Origin: Lentisphaeria bacterium
GTDB lineage: Bacteria; Verrucomicrobiota; Lentisphaeria; Victivallales; Victivallaceae
Direction: 5' to 3'
DNA: 40,898 nucleotides
NCBI GenBank assembly: GCA_017443585.1
Contig: JAFSYV010000098.1
Span: 1 to 40,898, forward strand
This document shows positions 1-8,577 of this stretch, piece by piece. Positions within the stretch are counted from its first letter, which is position 1. Every line of letters starts with the position of its first letter. Both the position numbers and the translations under genes were made by a program. Below the pieces are notes generated by a model. That model was given only the letters and a program-made list of their open reading frames with translations, was not told the DNA's origin and did no database searches.

Positions 1-394
1 GAGCGTGTTCGCTCCCCGGTTCGACGAAGTCCGTGATGTCGACGGTGAAGGGCGAAGCGCCGCCCGTGTGGGCGCCGCACTTTTTCCCGTCGACGAAGAT
101 GCTGCAGGAGTAATCCACGCCGCCGAAGTGGAGCAGGATCACCTTGCCCTGCCAGCCGGCGGGGATGGAAACGGTACGGTGGTACCAGATGCATTCGATG
201 AAGTCGGTGTGCCCGATGCCGGAAAGTCTGCTTTCGGGGGCGAAGGGCACGTTGATGGGAGTTTCGAACTTGGCGGCCTTTTCCCAGCCGCGCTCGGCGC
301 CGCTTTTGCCGGGATCGAACCGGCAGCTCCACAAGCCGTTCAGGCTGACGAAGCCGGGACGGGCGAATTGCGGATTCGGGTGCGAACAACTCAT
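1..394 (-). CDS. Glycoside hydrolase family 2 N-terminal part (truncated by window edge)
   Basis: Reads leftward from an ATG at 394 and runs off the window, so only the first 131 residues are visible. They include 'FVSLNGLWSCRFDP', 'FIECIWYHRTVSIP' and 'LLHFGGVDYSCSIFVDGK', the layout of the N-terminal jelly-roll sugar-binding domain of GH2 beta-galactosidases and beta-glucuronidases. The catalytic barrel is not in view, so substrate cannot be assigned. No signal peptide is apparent, which suggests a cytoplasmic enzyme. An AGGAAA lies just before the start. The gene is divergent from the DUF4838 gene at 643, and both probably belong to one glycan-degradation locus. Confidence 0.8.
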   Translation of the reverse strand, partial: MSCSHPNPQFARPGFVSLNGLWSCRFDPGKSGAERGWEKAAKFETPINVPFAPESRLSGIGHTDFIECIWYHRTVSIPAGWQGKVILLHFGGVDYSCSIFVDGKKCGAHTGGASPFTVDITDFVEPGSEHA

Positions 395-449
395 TTTCCT
401 GTCTTACCTCTCTTTTGAAGAAACGAGTCCATTTTCGGACACCGCGCAT

Positions 450-478
450 ACTATACTCCCGAAAGGGGGCAAAGTAAA
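450..478 (-). promoter_or_regulatory. Putative sigma70 promoter for the GH2 gene
   Basis: On the minus strand, TTTACT (473-478) and TATAGT (450-455) are separated by 17 bases, about 50 bases before the GH2 start. The -35 is a weak match and the -10 a good one. Inferred from sequence only. Confidence 0.5.
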
Positions 479-553
479 GCGGAAAAAAAAGTTTTTTGCC
501 CTTTTTTTGACCCCGTGCCGGAGGCGGGACGCAGCCGGACGAAAAAAAACGCT

Positions 554-576
554 CCGGGGGCTTGAAATATCCCCGG
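554..576. promoter_or_regulatory. Inverted repeat around the -35 of the DUF4838 promoter
   Basis: CCGGGG (554-559) and CCCCGG (571-576) are perfect complements separated by 11 bases that contain the -35 box TTGAAA. The position would suit a repressor operator for the gene at 643. No cognate regulator is visible next to it, and short GC repeats can arise by chance in this GC-rich genome. Confidence 0.3.
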
Positions 577-590
577 TGCGGTGATATAGT
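562..590 (+). promoter_or_regulatory. Putative sigma70 promoter for the 643-5746 gene set
   Basis: TTGAAA (562-567), a 17-base spacer and TATAGT (585-590) lie about 50 bases before the ATG at 643. Both boxes match the consensus well and the spacing is optimal. It would drive the DUF4838, amidohydrolase and proA genes, which are separated by only 37 and 24 bases. Confidence 0.65.
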
Positions 591-642
591 AAGAAGTTCC
601 TCGAAAAAGCGAAGGATCCCAAACAAAACAAGGTGCGTGTAA

Positions 643-3567
643 ATGAGAAAACTGTGCATTGCTCTCGTCCTGACTGCCGCTGCGGCGCTTTTTGCCGCGG
701 AAGTCCGTTTCGAGCCGCGGGCGGTCTCCCCCCGCTTCGTCAAGCTGGATCAGAAGGTGAAGCTGGTCCTGAAACCGGGTAACTTCGAGGTGGTGATCCC
801 CGCCCGCCCCGCCCCCGTGGTGAAGTATTCGGCCAAAGTGCTGGCGGAAACGCTGGGGAAGATGTTCGACTGCAAAGTCCCCGTCGTCACCGCTCCCACG
901 GCGGGGAAGATTTCCCTGTGCCCCGGCGATACGAAACTCGCGAAGCAGCTCGGGCTCGACCTGGCCAAACTGGACCGGGACGGCTACTACATCCGCACGG
1001 CGGGAAACAAGGTCCTGATGATCGGCCGGGACAACCCCACGGCCAATCCGCCCGTGCACGTGGGCAACCATGAACGGGCCACCTTCTTCGCCACGCTGGA
1101 GTTCCTCGAACGCTTCTGCGGCGTCCGGTTCTACTTCCCCGGCGAGATGGGCACGGTGATCCCCCGCCGGAATGAGATCGTCCTCCCCGGCATCGACCTC
1201 GCCGACCGGCCCGACATGCAGTACCGCACCTTCTACTTCAAGACCTGGGGGCCCATCATGGACGGCCAGAAGTTCGCCTACACCGGCGCCCCGAAGAATC
1301 TTTCCGGAGCCGCCAATCTGATCCTGCGCACCAGCACGCTGCACGTTCCCAACTGCCACGGGCTCCGCTACCTCGGACTGGTGGAGCGCTTCGGCAAGAC
1401 CCATCCCGAATACTTCGCCCTCAACGCCAACGGCTCCCGCTGGAACGGGGCGACCAAGGTGGGCAATTCCAACTATGACGGCGGCCACATCTGCCTGAGC
1501 TGCGAAGAGGTCAAGAACGAGGTCCTCAAGGACGCCGAAGCGTGTCTCACCGGGCAGCCCGCCTCCGTCCGCGGCGTTCTGAACGGCTCCGGCAAGGTGG
1601 GCTGGGCGGGGGTCCACACCCGTCCCTTCTTCAACCTGATGCCCAACGACGGCATGCCCCCCTGCTACTGCGACAAGTGCCGTCCCATCTTCCAGAGCAA
1701 GGACCCGCTGCGGATCAGCACCTTCATCTGGAAATACTTCTCCTCCTTCGCCCGTACGCTGCAGGAGCACAAGGTCCCCGGCTACGTGACCTGCATGGCC
1801 TATGCCAACTACAAGGAGATCCCCGAGTGCGACATTCCCTCCAACATCATCGTCCAGCTGGCCGTCACCGGTCCCTATGACGAGAAGCGGTCCTGGCAGA
1901 CGAAGAACGACCAGCTGCTGATCGACTGGGGCAAGAAGCTCGGGACCAAGCCCTACCTCTGGCTCTATCCTTCCAAATGCCGGGCCCCCATCGGCTGGAT
2001 CCCCAACTGCGCCCCCCGGGCCATGGGAGCCTATCTGAAGCGTCAGGCGCCCTACTGTTTCGGTGCTTTCCACGAATCCGAGACCGACATCTGGCTCTTC
2101 GGCTACCTGAACCACTACGTGGCCGGCAAGGTCATGTGGGACAGCTCCACCGACGTGAAAAAGCTCCTCGACGAACATTACAAACTGATGTTCGGCGCCG
2201 CGGGGCCCGTGGTGCAGAAGATCTTCGACCGCCTCGAAGATATCTGGCTCGACAAGATCTGCGGAAACTGTGTCGACACCCCCGTGGGGCCCAAGGCTGT
2301 GCTCCCCTCCCAGGCTCAGGTCTGGAACGAGATCTACAGCGAATCCATGATGAAGGCCATGGACAAGGAGTTCGACCGGGCGGAAAAGCTGGTCGCGAAG
2401 GACCCCGAGAGTTTGAAGCGGCTGAAGTTCATCCGTCAGGAGTTCTGGAAGCCCTTCCTCGCGGGGCGTGAGCGCTACCGCCAGTCCTGCGAGATCCTGG
2501 ACGAGTCCGAGAGCCGTGAATTGAAGCCCGGCGAGAAGATCACTCTCGACGGCAAACTGGACGATCCCGCGTGGAAGAACGCGCCTTCGGTCTGGCTCCG
2601 CCGCCGCAAGATCGGGATCAACACCGTTTCCACCAAAGTTTCCATGCTCTATGACAAGGATCACTTCTACTTCGGCTTCTGGTGCGAAGAGCCCGAGACC
2701 GACAAGATCATCGCCGCCGCCCGCAAGCACGACGACAACAACCTCTGGGAAGACAACTGTGTGGAGGTCTTCCTCGACACCCGGGGCGACCGCAAGGAGT
2801 TCTACCAGATCATGCTGAGTTCGAAGAACTGCGTCACCGACCGCTGGAGCCGCCCCGGCATCATGGGCTGGGAGTGGAACGCCAAGGCCCGGACCGCCGT
2901 GGCCATCCAGCCCGGCAAGAGCTGGACGGCGGAGTTCAAGATCCCCCGGAGCTCCATGTCCCCCGCGAAGGGGAAATTCAACGCCGACTTCACCCGGCTC
3001 CGGACTCTGCAGGGCAAGACCGAGTACTACAACTGGATCGAGCTGCCTCCCCGGAACGCCGTGGAGCGCTACGGCGTGGTCCATATGAGCCCCCGTGTCA
3101 ACACCAATCTCCTCAAGGATCCCGATTTCCAGTCGAAGCAGGGCGGCCACAAGGGGAGATTCATCGGCCCCTGGGCGGCCCACAAGACGATCCACCGCGA
3201 TACAAGCATTTTCCGTTTCGGCGGCTCCTCCTGCCGCATGGGCGACGGGTGTTATTCCGTGGAGCAGCGCTTCACCGGGCTCAAGCCCAAGAAGAAATAC
3301 CGCTTCAGCTACTTCCTCAAACTGGACAAGGTGGACCTGCCCGGACTTTACGTGCGTATCTTCGAGGGGAACGGCAGAGTCCACACGCTGCCCCGGGTCT
3401 TCCCCAAGGGGACGGCTCCGTGGCATAAACTTTCCTTCCCCTTCATGACCGGGGAAAATCCGCCCAAGGACGGGAAATCGACGGTCCTGTTCATGTTCAA
3501 GAAGGGGAACGACTGCATCAACGGAACGGTGTGGATCGACCGGGTGGAGATCCGGGAGGAAAAGTGA
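643..3567 (+). CDS. Secreted DUF4838 glycoside hydrolase-like protein with CBM9-like C-terminus
   Basis: A 974-residue protein with a signal peptide (basic start, then a hydrophobic Ala/Leu stretch to about residue 19). Residues about 25-170 resemble the N-terminal domain of GH67 alpha-glucuronidases and GH20-type enzymes, with 'ATLEFLERFCGVRFYFPGE'. The middle (about 240-510) is DUF4838-like: 'THPEYFAL', 'HICLSCEEV', 'CYCDKC', probably a TIM barrel. From about 633 a CBM9/DOMON-like domain starts ('LDGKLDDPAWKNAP') and holds 'DNCVEVFLD'. The last 150 residues look like another beta-sandwich binding domain. DUF4838 proteins are common beside glycoside hydrolases in Lentisphaerota and Bacteroidota, but the reaction is not established to my knowledge. 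Extracellular or periplasmic polysaccharide binding or cleavage is the inferred role. Confidence 0.85.
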   Translation: MRKLCIALVLTAAAALFAAEVRFEPRAVSPRFVKLDQKVKLVLKPGNFEVVIPARPAPVVKYSAKVLAETLGKMFDCKVPVVTAPTAGKISLCPGDTKLAKQLGLDLAKLDRDGYYIRTAGNKVLMIGRDNPTANPPVHVGNHERATFFATLEFLERFCGVRFYFPGEMGTVIPRRNEIVLPGIDLADRPDMQYRTFYFKTWGPIMDGQKFAYTGAPKNLSGAANLILRTSTLHVPNCHGLRYLGLVERFGKTHPEYFALNANGSRWNGATKVGNSNYDGGHICLSCEEVKNEVLKDAEACLTGQPASVRGVLNGSGKVGWAGVHTRPFFNLMPNDGMPPCYCDKCRPIFQSKDPLRISTFIWKYFSSFARTLQEHKVPGYVTCMAYANYKEIPECDIPSNIIVQLAVTGPYDEKRSWQTKNDQLLIDWGKKLGTKPYLWLYPSKCRAPIGWIPNCAPRAMGAYLKRQAPYCFGAFHESETDIWLFGYLNHYVAGKVMWDSSTDVKKLLDEHYKLMFGAAGPVVQKIFDRLEDIWLDKICGNCVDTPVGPKAVLPSQAQVWNEIYSESMMKAMDKEFDRAEKLVAKDPESLKRLKFIRQEFWKPFLAGRERYRQSCEILDESESRELKPGEKITLDGKLDDPAWKNAPSVWLRRRKIGINTVSTKVSMLYDKDHFYFGFWCEEPETDKIIAAARKHDDNNLWEDNCVEVFLDTRGDRKEFYQIMLSSKNCVTDRWSRPGIMGWEWNAKARTAVAIQPGKSWTAEFKIPRSSMSPAKGKFNADFTRLRTLQGKTEYYNWIELPPRNAVERYGVVHMSPRVNTNLLKDPDFQSKQGGHKGRFIGPWAAHKTIHRDTSIFRFGGSSCRMGDGCYSVEQRFTGLKPKKKYRFSYFLKLDKVDLPGLYVRIFEGNGRVHTLPRVFPKGTAPWHKLSFPFMTGENPPKDGKSTVLFMFKKGNDCINGTVWIDRVEIREEK

Positions 3568-3604
3568 CCCCCGCGCCGCGGACGCAACGTAAAGGACTCC
3601 GAAC

Positions 3605-4477
3605 ATGTTCATCGACATCCACGCTCACGCGTATCTTTTCGACTCGCCCCCTCAGGACGGGCTCATCACCTTCTGTCAGGCCGAAGAGGTCTTGCGCCGC
3701 TACGACGAGCTGGGCATCGAAAAAGGGGTGCTGCTGCCCCTGATCGGCCCCGAGACCTATCTGCCCCAGTCCAATCAGGAGATCCTGGAGATCTGCCGCC
3801 GCTGGCCCGACCGGTTCGTGCCCTTCTGCAACATCGATCCGCGGGGCATCGACAACGCCGTCGACACCGACTTTTCCGTCTGGATCGACTGGTTCAAGGC
3901 CCGGGGCTGCCGGGGCGTCGGGGAGTTCATGCCCAACATGTACTTCCGGGATCCCCGGGTGCTGAATCTGCTCCGCCAGTTCGAAAAGGCGGAGCTGCCC
4001 GTGATCTTCGACGACACGGTCTACGTGGGCCGCCGCTACGGTCTGGTGGACGAGCCCGGTCTGCCTCAGCTGGAAATGATCCTGCGCTCCATGCCCAAGC
4101 TGATCCTGCTGGGGCACGGCCCCGCCTTCTGGAGCGAGATGGGGGTGCTGGAAACGGTGGCCGACCGGGGCGGCTATCCCCGTTATCCGATCAAAGCCGA
4201 GGGGGCAGTCCCCAAACTTTTCCGCCGTTATCCCAACTTGTGGGGCGACCTTTCCGCCGGGAGCGGTTACAACGCCCTGACCCGGGACCGGGCCTACGGG
4301 ATCAAGTTCCTCAACGAGTTTCAGGACCGGCTCTGTTTCGGGACCGACATCTGCTACGCGAAGCAGGATCTGCCCCTCGCCGGGTTCCTGCTCGAACTCA
4401 AGGCCGAAGGGGCTTTGTCGGAGGAAACCTTCGAGAAGATCGCCCGCGGCAACGCCCGCCGGCTGCTGAAGATCTGA
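3605..4477 (+). CDS. Amidohydrolase-2 family metal-dependent hydrolase
   Basis: A 290-residue cytoplasmic protein starting MFIDIHAHAYLF. The H-A-H pair (residues 6 and 8) is the first metal site of the amidohydrolase superfamily. 'LILLGHGPAFWSE' gives the later histidine and 'LCFGTDICYA' the conserved aspartate near the C-terminus. The length matches Amidohydro_2 (PF04909) TIM-barrel proteins, which include decarboxylases and lactonases. AAAGGA stands 9 bases before the start. The gene follows the DUF4838 gene by 37 bases and precedes proA by 24, so co-transcription is likely. The context suggests hydrolysis of a sugar-derived lactone or a related carbon compound, but the substrate cannot be read from the sequence. 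Confidence 0.8.
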   Translation: MFIDIHAHAYLFDSPPQDGLITFCQAEEVLRRYDELGIEKGVLLPLIGPETYLPQSNQEILEICRRWPDRFVPFCNIDPRGIDNAVDTDFSVWIDWFKARGCRGVGEFMPNMYFRDPRVLNLLRQFEKAELPVIFDDTVYVGRRYGLVDEPGLPQLEMILRSMPKLILLGHGPAFWSEMGVLETVADRGGYPRYPIKAEGAVPKLFRRYPNLWGDLSAGSGYNALTRDRAYGIKFLNEFQDRLCFGTDICYAKQDLPLAGFLLELKAEGALSEETFEKIARGNARRLLKI

Positions 4478-4501
4478 ATTTCGTCAGGAGAACGCCAGAC
4501 C

Positions 4502-5746
4502 ATGAACACCATAGAGGAAATGTGCGGCAGAGCCAAGGCCGCGTATCAAATACTGAGAAGCCTTTCGGGGAAGTGCCGTGCCCAGGCGCTGGACCGCATG
4601 GCGGGCAAGGTCCTCGCCCGCAGGGAGGCGATCTTCGCCGCCAACGCCGCCGATCTGGCGGCCGCCCCGGAGCTCACTCCCGCCTTCAGGAAGCGTCTGC
4701 AGATCACGGACAAGGTCTTCGACTACATCGTGGATCGGCTCCGTGAGGCCGCCGCGCTGCCCGACCCCGTGGGTCGGGTGCTGGAGGGGCGGACCATGCC
4801 CTCCGGACTTCAGGTCCGGAAGGTTTCCGTCCCCATGGGCGTCGTCGCCATCATCTACGAAGCCCGCCCCAACGTGACCACCGATGCCGCCGCCGTGGCC
4901 CTGAAGAGCGGCAACGCGGTGATCCTGAAGGGCGGTTCCGAATCGCTGCGGACCAACCGGGTTCTGGCGGAAGCCATGCGCGAGGCGGCGGCGGAGGCGG
5001 GCCTTCCCGCGGACTGCGTCCAGCTGGTGGAGCGGACCGACCACGGCGCCGTGGCGGAACTGCTGAAACAGGAGCAGTTCATCGATCTCATCATACCCCG
5101 CGGGGGCAAGGGGCTCATCAAGGCGGTTTCCGAAGGGACCCGGATCCCCGTGCTCAAACACTACGATGGCATCTGCCATCAGTACATCGCCGAAGACGCC
5201 GATACCGAAATGGCGGTCAAGGTGGTCGTGAATTCGAAATGCCAGCGGGTCGAGGTGTGCAATGCCCTGGAAACGCTCCTGGTGGATTCCAAGTCGGCCG
5301 CCCGGATCCTTCCCGCCGTGGCCGCCGCGTTGCGCGAAAAGGGCGTGGAGCTCCGGGGGTGTCCGGAGACCCGGGCTGTTCTCGGGGAAGATTGCGCCGA
5401 AGCGACGGAAGAGGACTGGCGCACGGAATATCTGGCCCCGATCCTCTCGATCCGCATCGTCCACGGCATAGAGGAGGCCATGGAGCACATCGCCCGGTAC
5501 GGCTCCGGGCATACGGACGGGATCATCACCTCGTCCCTCGCGCTGGCGGAGCGTTTCACCGCCTGCGTGGATTCCGCCTCGGTGCTGGTCAACGCCTCCA
5601 CCCGGCTTTCGGGCGGCGGGGATTACGGCATGGGGGCCGTAGTGGGCATCAGCACGGGGAAGCTCCACGCGCGGGGGCCGGTGGGTCCCGCCGAACTCTG
5701 CTCCAGCAAGTGGATCGCCGTCGGCGACGGGACGCTCCGCGCCTGA
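4502..5746 (+). CDS. proA: Glutamate-5-semialdehyde dehydrogenase (gamma-glutamyl phosphate reductase)
   Basis: A 414-residue protein, normal length for ProA, which reduces gamma-glutamyl phosphate with NADPH to glutamate-5-semialdehyde in proline synthesis. Diagnostic stretches are 'VPMGVVAIIYEARPNVT', 'ALKSGNAVILKGGSES', 'LIIPRGGKGLI' and 'RVEVCNALETLLV', where Cys253 is the expected catalytic thiol. 'YGSGHTDGIIT' and 'NASTRLSGGGDYGMGAVVG' close the ALDH fold. A CAGGAGAA ribosome site precedes the ATG. The partner proB (glutamate 5-kinase) is not in the window. Its place behind a glycan-related gene pair is unusual and may be only a chance operon. It is convergent with the VWA gene, with 34 bases between the stops and no clear terminator seen there. 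Confidence 0.95.
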   Translation: MNTIEEMCGRAKAAYQILRSLSGKCRAQALDRMAGKVLARREAIFAANAADLAAAPELTPAFRKRLQITDKVFDYIVDRLREAAALPDPVGRVLEGRTMPSGLQVRKVSVPMGVVAIIYEARPNVTTDAAAVALKSGNAVILKGGSESLRTNRVLAEAMREAAAEAGLPADCVQLVERTDHGAVAELLKQEQFIDLIIPRGGKGLIKAVSEGTRIPVLKHYDGICHQYIAEDADTEMAVKVVVNSKCQRVEVCNALETLLVDSKSAARILPAVAAALREKGVELRGCPETRAVLGEDCAEATEEDWRTEYLAPILSIRIVHGIEEAMEHIARYGSGHTDGIITSSLALAERFTACVDSASVLVNASTRLSGGGDYGMGAVVGISTGKLHARGPVGPAELCSSKWIAVGDGTLRA

Positions 5747-5780
5747 AGTTTTTCCCTCTTTCTTTCGGGACTCCGGAACA

Positions 5781-6830
5781 TCAGTTGATTTTCCTGTAGA
5801 TCCCGCCGTGCTGTTTCGCCACGTTTTGGAGCAGACCGGAGTCTTTCCCCATGGAGAAGGTGTGGATCTTCAAACCGGGCTTCGTCTGTTTCAGGTAATT
5901 CAGCAGATCGGCTTCGGAGCAGTCGGTGGGCTCGCCGTCGGAAAGGAAGCAGACCGTCCTGATCTCGCTGCGGTCGATGAGCGGCATGATCTTTTGCCAG
6001 GCCTGCAGCATATCGGTCCCGCCCCCCAGGCGGAAGTTCCTGACGAAGGTGATCGCATTCTGGACCTGCGTCTGGGAAGAGAAGTGCACGACATTCGTCG
6101 AAACGGGGTAAAAGACGCAGCCGCTGCTGAAACAGACGATGAGGAACACCCCGTCCCCGTTTTCCCGGAACGCGTCCGCGTAGCCCTCCTTGAGGCATTT
6201 GACCATTTCGTCGCGCATGAGCTCGTGGCGGCTCTTCCGGCATCCGGGATCCCTGGCGAACATGGAGCCGGAAACGTCGAGCAGAAAGATGATCCGGTCG
6301 GCCCCCTTGACCCGGACGCCGAAGAAGCCTCCTCCGCCGCCGCTGCCAGATCCGCTTTCGTCATCGCTCCGACCGGCGGCCGCCGTGGTTCCGGGGGGGA
6401 GCAGCGCGGCATTCGGAAGCGCATCGGAGTTATTCCTCTGGTCGATCCTGATGGGGCTGCGCCGAGGGGCCTTTTGGCCCTGATCCTTGCCCGGAACGCC
6501 TTGCGGCGACGCCTGCGGCTTCCGCGGCGCGGGGGCTTTCGCGGCGCCCTGCGCGTCCTTTTGCCCCGACTTCCCGGCGGCCGGGGTTTGAGCGGCGGCA
6601 TCGTTCCGGGTCCCCGCCCCCCGGCGGTCGCCCTTGCCCGAGCCGCTGCCGGAACCGCTCCCGGAACCTTTGCCCGAGCCGACGCCCGTCCCGGCGCCCG
6701 TCCCGGAGCCGCCGCCGGAACCGCCGCCCGAACCGGGGGGCATGAAAAGACAGGCGATCAGGACGATCAGGCTCCAGAAGAGCACGTAGATCGCGAAGCG
6801 GGCGAAAACCTTTTTTTTCTCAGTATTCAT
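5781..6830 (-). CDS. Membrane-anchored VWA-domain protein, last gene of the GTPase/motor cluster
   Basis: A 349-residue protein taken to start at the ATG at 6830 (MNTEKKKVF, preceded by AAGG); the start overlaps the end of the upstream gene by 11 bases, suggesting coupled translation. Residues about 11-30 form one membrane span with a basic N-terminus, so the rest should lie outside the inner membrane. A long Gly/Ser linker follows (about 33-70), then a Pro/Ala/Lys stretch containing 'APAPRKPQASPQG'. Residues about 175-349 are a von Willebrand A domain with an intact MIDAS: 'DVSGSM' (Asp about 185), the threonine of 'GGGTD' (about 272) and 'LSDGEPTD' (about 298). Such domains bind a partner through a divalent metal. 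It is probably the adhesion or assembly subunit of the cluster. Confidence 0.85.
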   Translation of the reverse strand: MNTEKKKVFARFAIYVLFWSLIVLIACLFMPPGSGGGSGGGSGTGAGTGVGSGKGSGSGSGSGSGKGDRRGAGTRNDAAAQTPAAGKSGQKDAQGAAKAPAPRKPQASPQGVPGKDQGQKAPRRSPIRIDQRNNSDALPNAALLPPGTTAAAGRSDDESGSGSGGGGGFFGVRVKGADRIIFLLDVSGSMFARDPGCRKSRHELMRDEMVKCLKEGYADAFRENGDGVFLIVCFSSGCVFYPVSTNVVHFSSQTQVQNAITFVRNFRLGGGTDMLQAWQKIMPLIDRSEIRTVCFLSDGEPTDCSEADLLNYLKQTKPGLKIHTFSMGKDSGLLQNVAKQHGGIYRKIN

Positions 6831-7743
6831 ATCTGGCCTTGTCGGTGAATCGGTAGACGAAATCACCCGTGGATTCCTCCAGCGAAAAGCCGTGGAAGAT
6901 CTTTTTGTTCTTCAGCACCTCCCGGAGCCGGTGGAAACACGCCGCCTCCTCCTTGCCGAGGATGAATTTCGGTCCCCGGTCCGGCGGGATGCCGTTCAGC
7001 AGAGCCTGGAACTCCGGCCACAGTTCTTTCCCGGCGAAGACCGGGATCCCTTTCCCCGGAACGATCCTGCAGATCACCCGGTTGCCGCTCTCGGTCGCCT
7101 GCACCGCCGGATTGGGCCGCAGCGAACCGCCGACGGGGTCCGGCCCCACGGGCCAGACCCGGTCCTGGGACATGATGATGAAGTAAGGCATCTTCCTGCT
7201 CTCGGTCAAGGTGTTGAAGACCAGCTTCTTCGCGGTGACGGAAGAGGTTTCCGATTTGAGTTTTTCCAGCTCCTTCCGGCGGTCGTCACGGCGCTTTTCG
7301 AGGCTTTTCCGGCGTTCTTCCTCCTTTTGCCGCGTCCGGGCGAGTTTCAACGTTTCGATCCGGGCGTTTTCCAGTTCCGTGCGGGCCAGCGCGTGCTGTT
7401 TTTCGACGAGGCGTTTCTGCAGCGTCCTTTCCTTGAGTTTCCGCTCCAGAAAGACGATCTCGTCCAGCAGTCTCCGGCGGGGATCCGAGCTCATTTCCGC
7501 GGTGCGCCGCTCCAGCTCCCTCTGTTCCAGGGTGCGCCGGGAAAACTCGTTCCGCAGCAGCTCCAGTTCCCGTTCGAGCTGCGAAAGCCGTTCCGCGTTG
7601 TCGACGGCGGGCGTCCGGACGGTGCTCCTCAGCGAGACCATCACCGCCAGCAGAATGGAAATGAACATGACGCCGCCGAAGGCGTTGCACATGGTGTCCA
7701 GCAGCAGTTCCAGACTGGAGTCGTCGTTTCGGCTCCTTCTCAT
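6820..7743 (-). CDS. Single-span ExbD/MotB-like subunit with coiled coil (second copy)
   Basis: A 307-residue protein; the start at 7743 is set by a 4-base ATGA overlap with the gene before it. Its N-terminus 'LELLLDTMCNAFGGVMF' leads into one hydrophobic span (about 18-38), with Asp16 at the cytoplasmic edge where ExbD, TolR and MotB carry their proton-binding aspartate. Residues about 45-170 are almost pure charged coiled coil (Glu/Arg/Lys/Leu). The last 130 residues form a predicted alpha/beta domain ('KMPYFIIMSQDRVWPVG'). This architecture suits the stator partner of a MotA/TolQ/ExbB channel, encoded at 8578-9441. No OmpA-type peptidoglycan-binding motif was seen. The family is known to me only as hypothetical proteins of PVC bacteria. 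Confidence 0.7.
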   Translation of the reverse strand: MRRSRNDDSSLELLLDTMCNAFGGVMFISILLAVMVSLRSTVRTPAVDNAERLSQLERELELLRNEFSRRTLEQRELERRTAEMSSDPRRRLLDEIVFLERKLKERTLQKRLVEKQHALARTELENARIETLKLARTRQKEEERRKSLEKRRDDRRKELEKLKSETSSVTAKKLVFNTLTESRKMPYFIIMSQDRVWPVGPDPVGGSLRPNPAVQATESGNRVICRIVPGKGIPVFAGKELWPEFQALLNGIPPDRGPKFILGKEEAACFHRLREVLKNKKIFHGFSLEESTGDFVYRFTDKARYEY

Positions 7744-8570
7744 TTGGAAAGCTCCCCGAAGATCACGGTCTTGTCGTCGGGCAGGACCTCGCGGCCCCGC
7801 TGGAATCCCGCCTTCAGGAGTTCCAGCGAAAACTTCTCGGCGTAGGTGAAGGCCGACGGCTTGATCAGCAGAATGAAGTAGACATCGTCCCGGTCCTGGG
7901 ATTTGCACCAGTCGAGACACTTCCCGGAATCGGTGAAGACGACCTGCTCCTTAGGGCCGCGGAGCATGTTGGCCGTGATCTCCATTTCGCCGCAGACCAG
8001 CAGGATCGGGTTCCGGGGATTCCGCCGGTCCCAGACGAACTGGAGGACCTTTTCCAGCTTCTTGCGGAGCAGCTGTTCCTCGGCGATGCGTTTGACGAGG
8101 TCCCGGATCTCGCTTTCCGCCGCGGCGCTCGCGCTCCTGTCGGCCGCGAGGAGCGACTGTTGTTTTTTTGCCGCGTCCTTTTCCTGCCGGAGCAAGGTCC
8201 GGAATTGTTTCGTTTCTTCCTGACGCGACCGGATCTCCGCGTCCGCCGCATCGAGTTTCGCGATCAGCGAGGACTTCAGGCCGGGGAGCGATTCCAGCTT
8301 CAGCTTTTTCAGTTCCTCGAGGCGCCTGCGCTGTTCCTCGGTCCGGCTGTTCAGCGCCGCCACGGCCCGGCGCAGTTCCAGGAGGTTTTTTTCCAGTTCC
8401 CGGATCTGGCCGGAAACGTTCATTTCCCTTTGCCGGAGCGGGTCGGCCGGGCTGCGCAGGATCATCAGCACCAGGATCAGCACCACCAGAAACATGATCC
8501 CCGTGATCGAGGTGATGATGTCCTGAAAACTGAAGAAGGAGATGGCGGGCGTATTGTCTTTGCGGCTCAT
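7740..8570 (-). CDS. Single-span ExbD/MotB-like subunit with coiled coil (first copy)
   Basis: A 276-residue protein starting seven bases after the channel gene's stop. 'SFFSFQDIITSITGIMFLV' places Asp17 at the start of a single membrane span (about 18-38), matching Asp16 of its downstream neighbour. A coiled coil rich in Glu, Lys, Arg and Leu covers about residues 48-170. A small C-terminal alpha/beta domain follows ('DDVYFILLIKPSAFTYAEKF'), reminiscent in order and size of ExbD periplasmic domains. With the neighbouring subunit it could form the pair of B subunits inside a pentameric channel. No convincing Shine-Dalgarno is seen, so it may be translated by reinitiation after the channel gene. 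Confidence 0.72.
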   Translation of the reverse strand: MSRKDNTPAISFFSFQDIITSITGIMFLVVLILVLMILRSPADPLRQREMNVSGQIRELEKNLLELRRAVAALNSRTEEQRRRLEELKKLKLESLPGLKSSLIAKLDAADAEIRSRQEETKQFRTLLRQEKDAAKKQQSLLAADRSASAAAESEIRDLVKRIAEEQLLRKKLEKVLQFVWDRRNPRNPILLVCGEMEITANMLRGPKEQVVFTDSGKCLDWCKSQDRDDVYFILLIKPSAFTYAEKFSLELLKAGFQRGREVLPDDKTVIFGELSK

Positions 8571-8577
8571 GGGCTTT

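Noticed and set aside
451..3618. A 1055-codon open frame on the minus strand opposite the DUF4838 gene
   Set aside because: Its translation is low in complexity (Val, Gly, Glu, His, Leu) and matches no family, while the plus strand encodes a coherent secreted multidomain protein. It is a by-product of GC-rich third positions.
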